NCBI GenBank assembly: GCA_900762805.1
Contig: CAAFHY010000150.1
Location: 1 to 7,878 of the forward strand
Direction: 5' to 3'
Length of the DNA stretch: 7,878 nt
From: Oscillospiraceae bacterium
GTDB lineage: Bacteria; Bacillota; Clostridia; Oscillospirales; Ruminococcaceae
Positions 5,942-7,878 of this stretch are shown piece by piece. The position numbers and the translations under genes were made by a program. The notes beneath the pieces were generated by a model that did no database searches, had not been told where the DNA came from, and saw only the letters and a program-made list of their open reading frames with translations. Numbering within the stretch: the stretch's first letter is position 1; every line of letters starts with the position of its first letter.

Positions 5942-7702
5942 CTATACGCGGATCTCGCCCGATACCGTCTCCTGTCCCGCCGCGTCGCTGACGCCACTGA
6001 AGGAGTTGACCTTGTCGTTCATATAGAATTCCGTGCTGCCTGCTCCGCCCGGCTGGCCCGCGTCAGGCTGGCCGTCTGGCTTTTGGGGCGGCGTGCCGCT
6101 GTCGTCCGGCCGATTCCTGTCAGGCGCTTCGGGCGGCGTGCCGCTGTCGTCCGGCCGATTCCTGTCAGGCGCTTCGGGCGGCGTGCCGCCATCGTCCGGC
6201 CGATTCCCGTCAGGCGCTTCGGGCGGCGTGCCGCCATCGTCCGGTCGATTCCCGTCAGGCGCTTCGGGCGGCGTGCCGCCATCGTCCAACCGGCCATCGT
6301 TGGGCCTTTCGGGCGGTGTGCCGCCGCCAAAGCCGCCGACATCGGTGCCAGTGTACTGCTGCTGTACTCCGCCCTCGGCGGCGGTAACCGTCGCCGCGTC
6401 ATAAAGGCCGTACTGCTCGCTCCCCGTTATATCGCCGCCGACATAAATGTGGTAGCTTTCCCCCACCGCAAAGGCGGGGCAGCTGATGACGGCGCCGCGG
6501 TAGCTGCGGCCAAGGTCGCTGAGCAGCTCATTCCGGTCGGGATCATAGGCGAAAAGCACCCCGCCGTCGGCGTCCGTGACAAGGATGGCCTCGTCGGCGC
6601 CCTGTGCCGCGGCAAACTGCAGATTGATGGTGACCTGCCGGCTGTCGCTCTCCGGCCAGTCCATCGTCGAGCCGGCAGCGATGACGGTGCCGCCGTTGAT
6701 ATAGGAGCCGCAGTCGCTGTCCAGCCCGGAATCGGCGGCGGGATTGGCCGAGGCCAGCACGGTGCCGCCGTTAATGACGAGATAACCGTTGGAATCGATG
6801 CCGTCGCCCTCCGAGCCGAGGCCGGCCACGATATTGACGACACCCCCGTTGATTGTGGTGACAGAAACGCCGTCCTCATTGGTATTGATGCCGTCGTCGC
6901 CCGAACGGATATTGATGACGCCGCCGTTGACGGTCAGATGCAGCTCGCTGTCAAGCCCCTCGTTCTCGGCCTCAATATTGAGAACGCCGGTGCCGGTCTC
7001 GCCGCCGGAAATCTCCATCGACATCCTGGAATAGAATGCCCCGTCGTACTTGTGGCGCTTTTTCTGCTCCGACTGATCCTTATAGATGCGGGCGACATAG
7101 GAGCCCTTGATGTTATTGACGGTGTCGTCGGCTATAACGACGCGCGCCCCGGCAGCCGAGGTATCCTGCGTGGCTGAAGCGGTGTAATCGCTGCTCTCGC
7201 CGGCGTCATAGGCCGTCCACGCCGTATCGCACTCATAAACACGGTAGAATATGACGGCAGGCGCGACTGTGCAGGTAACGTCGGCGCCGTCAAAAACGAG
7301 CGTCACGACGGCGGTCGGGTCGCTCTCTGCCTCCTCGCCGAGATCAACGGCGATCTGCCCCGCCGAAAGCTGGCCCGAAAGGCGGTAGGTCCCGGCCTTT
7401 GTGATGTTGACGACGGTGTGTGCGGCGGCCTCCTCGGCTGTGTGGCGGTCGGCCGCCGTACCCTCGCCGTAGGCGTTGCCGCTGTCGTAGCTGTCGCGGT
7501 CTTCATAATAAACGATGTCATGGGACAGATAAACGGCGCTGTCTGCGCTTTCGGAGGCGGCGCTTCCGTCAACTGTGACGCCGCTGTCGGACAGCCGGAT
7601 GAGCGTCTCGCCGGTCCGGCTCTCGCCCTGCCCGCCGCAGGCGGCGAGGCTCACAGCAACCGCTGCCGCAAGGGCAAGCGCCGTCAGCTTTTTCAGCTTC
7701 AT
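5942..7702 (-). CDS. Secreted lipoprotein, Cthe_2159-type carbohydrate-binding beta-helix
   Basis: This 586-residue protein starts with MKLKKL, a hydrophobic stretch and the lipobox LAAC, with C22 as the lipidated residue, so it should be exported and anchored to the outer face of the membrane. Residues 98-124 (VNITKAGTYRLSGQL, GQIAVDL) and the rungs from about 240 to 345, with repeated NGG(V/T)(I/V) turns and acidic loops (GDDGIN, SEGDGIDSNG, DSGLDSDC), match the Cthe_2159 family. Its founding member is described as binding plant polysaccharides with calcium on a beta-helix. Residues about 350-440 follow as a further beta-rich segment. A Pro/Gly/Asp-rich linker of 15-residue repeats (about 458-538) leads to a short C-terminal segment (STEFYMNDKVNSFSGVSDA). 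The chosen start has AGAGAGG 7 bases upstream and begins the signal peptide; an ATG 11 codons earlier overlaps the -10. The ligand is inferred from family only. Confidence 0.93.
   Translation of the reverse strand: MKLKKLTALALAAAVAVSLAACGGQGESRTGETLIRLSDSGVTVDGSAASESADSAVYLSHDIVYYEDRDSYDSGNAYGEGTAADRHTAEEAAAHTVVNITKAGTYRLSGQLSAGQIAVDLGEEAESDPTAVVTLVFDGADVTCTVAPAVIFYRVYECDTAWTAYDAGESSDYTASATQDTSAAGARVVIADDTVNNIKGSYVARIYKDQSEQKKRHKYDGAFYSRMSMEISGGETGTGVLNIEAENEGLDSELHLTVNGGVINIRSGDDGINTNEDGVSVTTINGGVVNIVAGLGSEGDGIDSNGYLVINGGTVLASANPAADSGLDSDCGSYINGGTVIAAGSTMDWPESDSRQVTINLQFAAAQGADEAILVTDADGGVLFAYDPDRNELLSDLGRSYRGAVISCPAFAVGESYHIYVGGDITGSEQYGLYDAATVTAAEGGVQQQYTGTDVGGFGGGTPPERPNDGRLDDGGTPPEAPDGNRPDDGGTPPEAPDGNRPDDGGTPPEAPDRNRPDDSGTPPEAPDRNRPDDSGTPPQKPDGQPDAGQPGGAGSTEFYMNDKVNSFSGVSDAAGQETVSGEIRV
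6091..6330 (-). repeat. 45-bp tandem repeats encoding the lipoprotein linker
   Basis: Units begin at 6091, 6136, 6181, 6226, 6271 and 6316 (partial), with an exact 45-base period that keeps the frame. The encoded unit is (G/S)GTPPEAPD(G/R)NRPDD. The first two units in plus-strand order are identical over all 45 bases, the third and fourth differ from each other at one base, and the fifth (GGTPPERPNDGRLDD) is degenerate. This gradient indicates recent duplication at the C-terminal side. The spacerless period and coding location exclude CRISPR. Confidence 0.95.
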
Positions 7703-7733
7703 AAAACAACCTCTCTCTGTTTGGGATAAGCCC

Positions 7734-7764
7734 ATTATACCGTCCCTTTTTGTCGGAAAAACAA
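7734..7764 (-). promoter_or_regulatory. Promoter of the lipoprotein gene
   Basis: A perfect -10 TATAAT (minus strand, 7739-7734) lies 31 bases before the ATG. The -35 is weak; TTGTTT (7764-7759) is 19 bases upstream. Transcription would start near 7727, leaving a leader of about 25 bases with the AGAGAGG ribosome binding site. Confidence 0.65.
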
Positions 7765-7775
7765 CGTTTTTCTGA
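7753..7775. promoter_or_regulatory. Inverted repeat over the lipoprotein -35
   Basis: TCGGAAAAAC (7753-7762) and GTTTTTCTGA (7766-7775) are complementary except at one position (a G:T pair in RNA), with a 3-base spacer. The element covers the weak -35, so a bound regulator could block or help polymerase. Confidence 0.45.
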
Positions 7776-7792
7776 ACCTCCGGTGAAATTTT

Positions 7793-7808
7793 ACGGAAGT
7801 CTTTCCGT
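7793..7808. promoter_or_regulatory. Second inverted repeat upstream of the lipoprotein promoter
   Basis: ACGGAA (7793-7798) and TTCCGT (7803-7808) are exact reverse complements with a 4-base spacer. Flanking TT and TAAA extend the symmetry imperfectly. It lies about 55-70 bases before the -10, a position typical of an upstream activator site, but no regulator is known. Confidence 0.35.
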
Positions 7809-7845
7809 TAAAGCCCGCTCTGTCATTTTACAAGGCTGATATCCC

Positions 7846-7878
7846 CGCGCGAAAGGGGCGGAGCCTGCGGCCCCGCCC
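7846..7878 (-). terminator. Possible terminator cut by the window edge
   Basis: GGGCGG (7856-7861) and CCGCCC (7873-7878) form a GC stem that reaches the last base of the window. On the minus strand it is followed by CTTTCGCG, a weak T tail. It may end a minus-strand gene lying to the right. Confidence 0.25.

Noticed and set aside
6091..6330. CRISPR-like regular spacing
   Set aside because: The 45-base units abut without spacers and encode an in-frame linker.
5738..7177. 479-codon plus-strand open frame with RRAAVVRPIPVRRFG repeats
   Set aside because: It is the antisense of the lipoprotein gene. Its repeats merely mirror the 45-bp array, and it has no Shine-Dalgarno.

Overview
The window looks like chromosomal DNA of a GC-rich, Gram-positive gut-type anaerobe, most likely Bacillota, class Clostridia, near Oscillospiraceae/Ruminococcaceae. 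This is inferred from strong AGGAGG-type ribosome binding sites, sigma-A-like promoters, a lipoprotein with a clostridial Cthe_2159-type beta-helix, and a small DIP1984-family protein. No mobile-element gene, tRNA, rRNA or CRISPR array was seen.

All five convincing genes lie on the minus strand, so transcription runs right to left. In that order they are: a secreted lipoprotein with a carbohydrate-binding beta-helix and a 45-bp tandem-repeat linker (7702-5942); a small two-CBS-domain protein (5414-4941); a ClpA/ClpC-family AAA+ unfoldase without a middle domain (4799-2559); a RihB-like pyrimidine ribonucleoside hydrolase (2159-1227); and a DIP1984-family protein of unknown function (1049-597). 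A recognisable promoter precedes four of the five (the Clp gene is the exception), and hairpins or terminators lie between most of them. The genes therefore look like independent transcription units rather than an operon, and I see no single pathway that joins them.

The gaps are unusually large and structured. Positions 1-596 hold no gene but several hairpins, including a terminator-like one on the plus strand. Positions 2223-2558 carry a perfect 23-bp direct repeat and a related third copy. Positions 5490-5941 carry four hairpins in a row; two of them have complementary loops and could form a kissing-loop fold. The right edge (7703-7878) holds the lipoprotein promoter and two inverted repeats.

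The points most worth following are the structured stretch at 5727-5923, the dispersed-looking repeat at 2303-2503, the Clp unfoldase that lacks the usual Gram-positive adaptor features, and the in-frame tandem repeats of the lipoprotein. None proves a new system; the window is mostly housekeeping and accessory genes with unusual intergenic structure.
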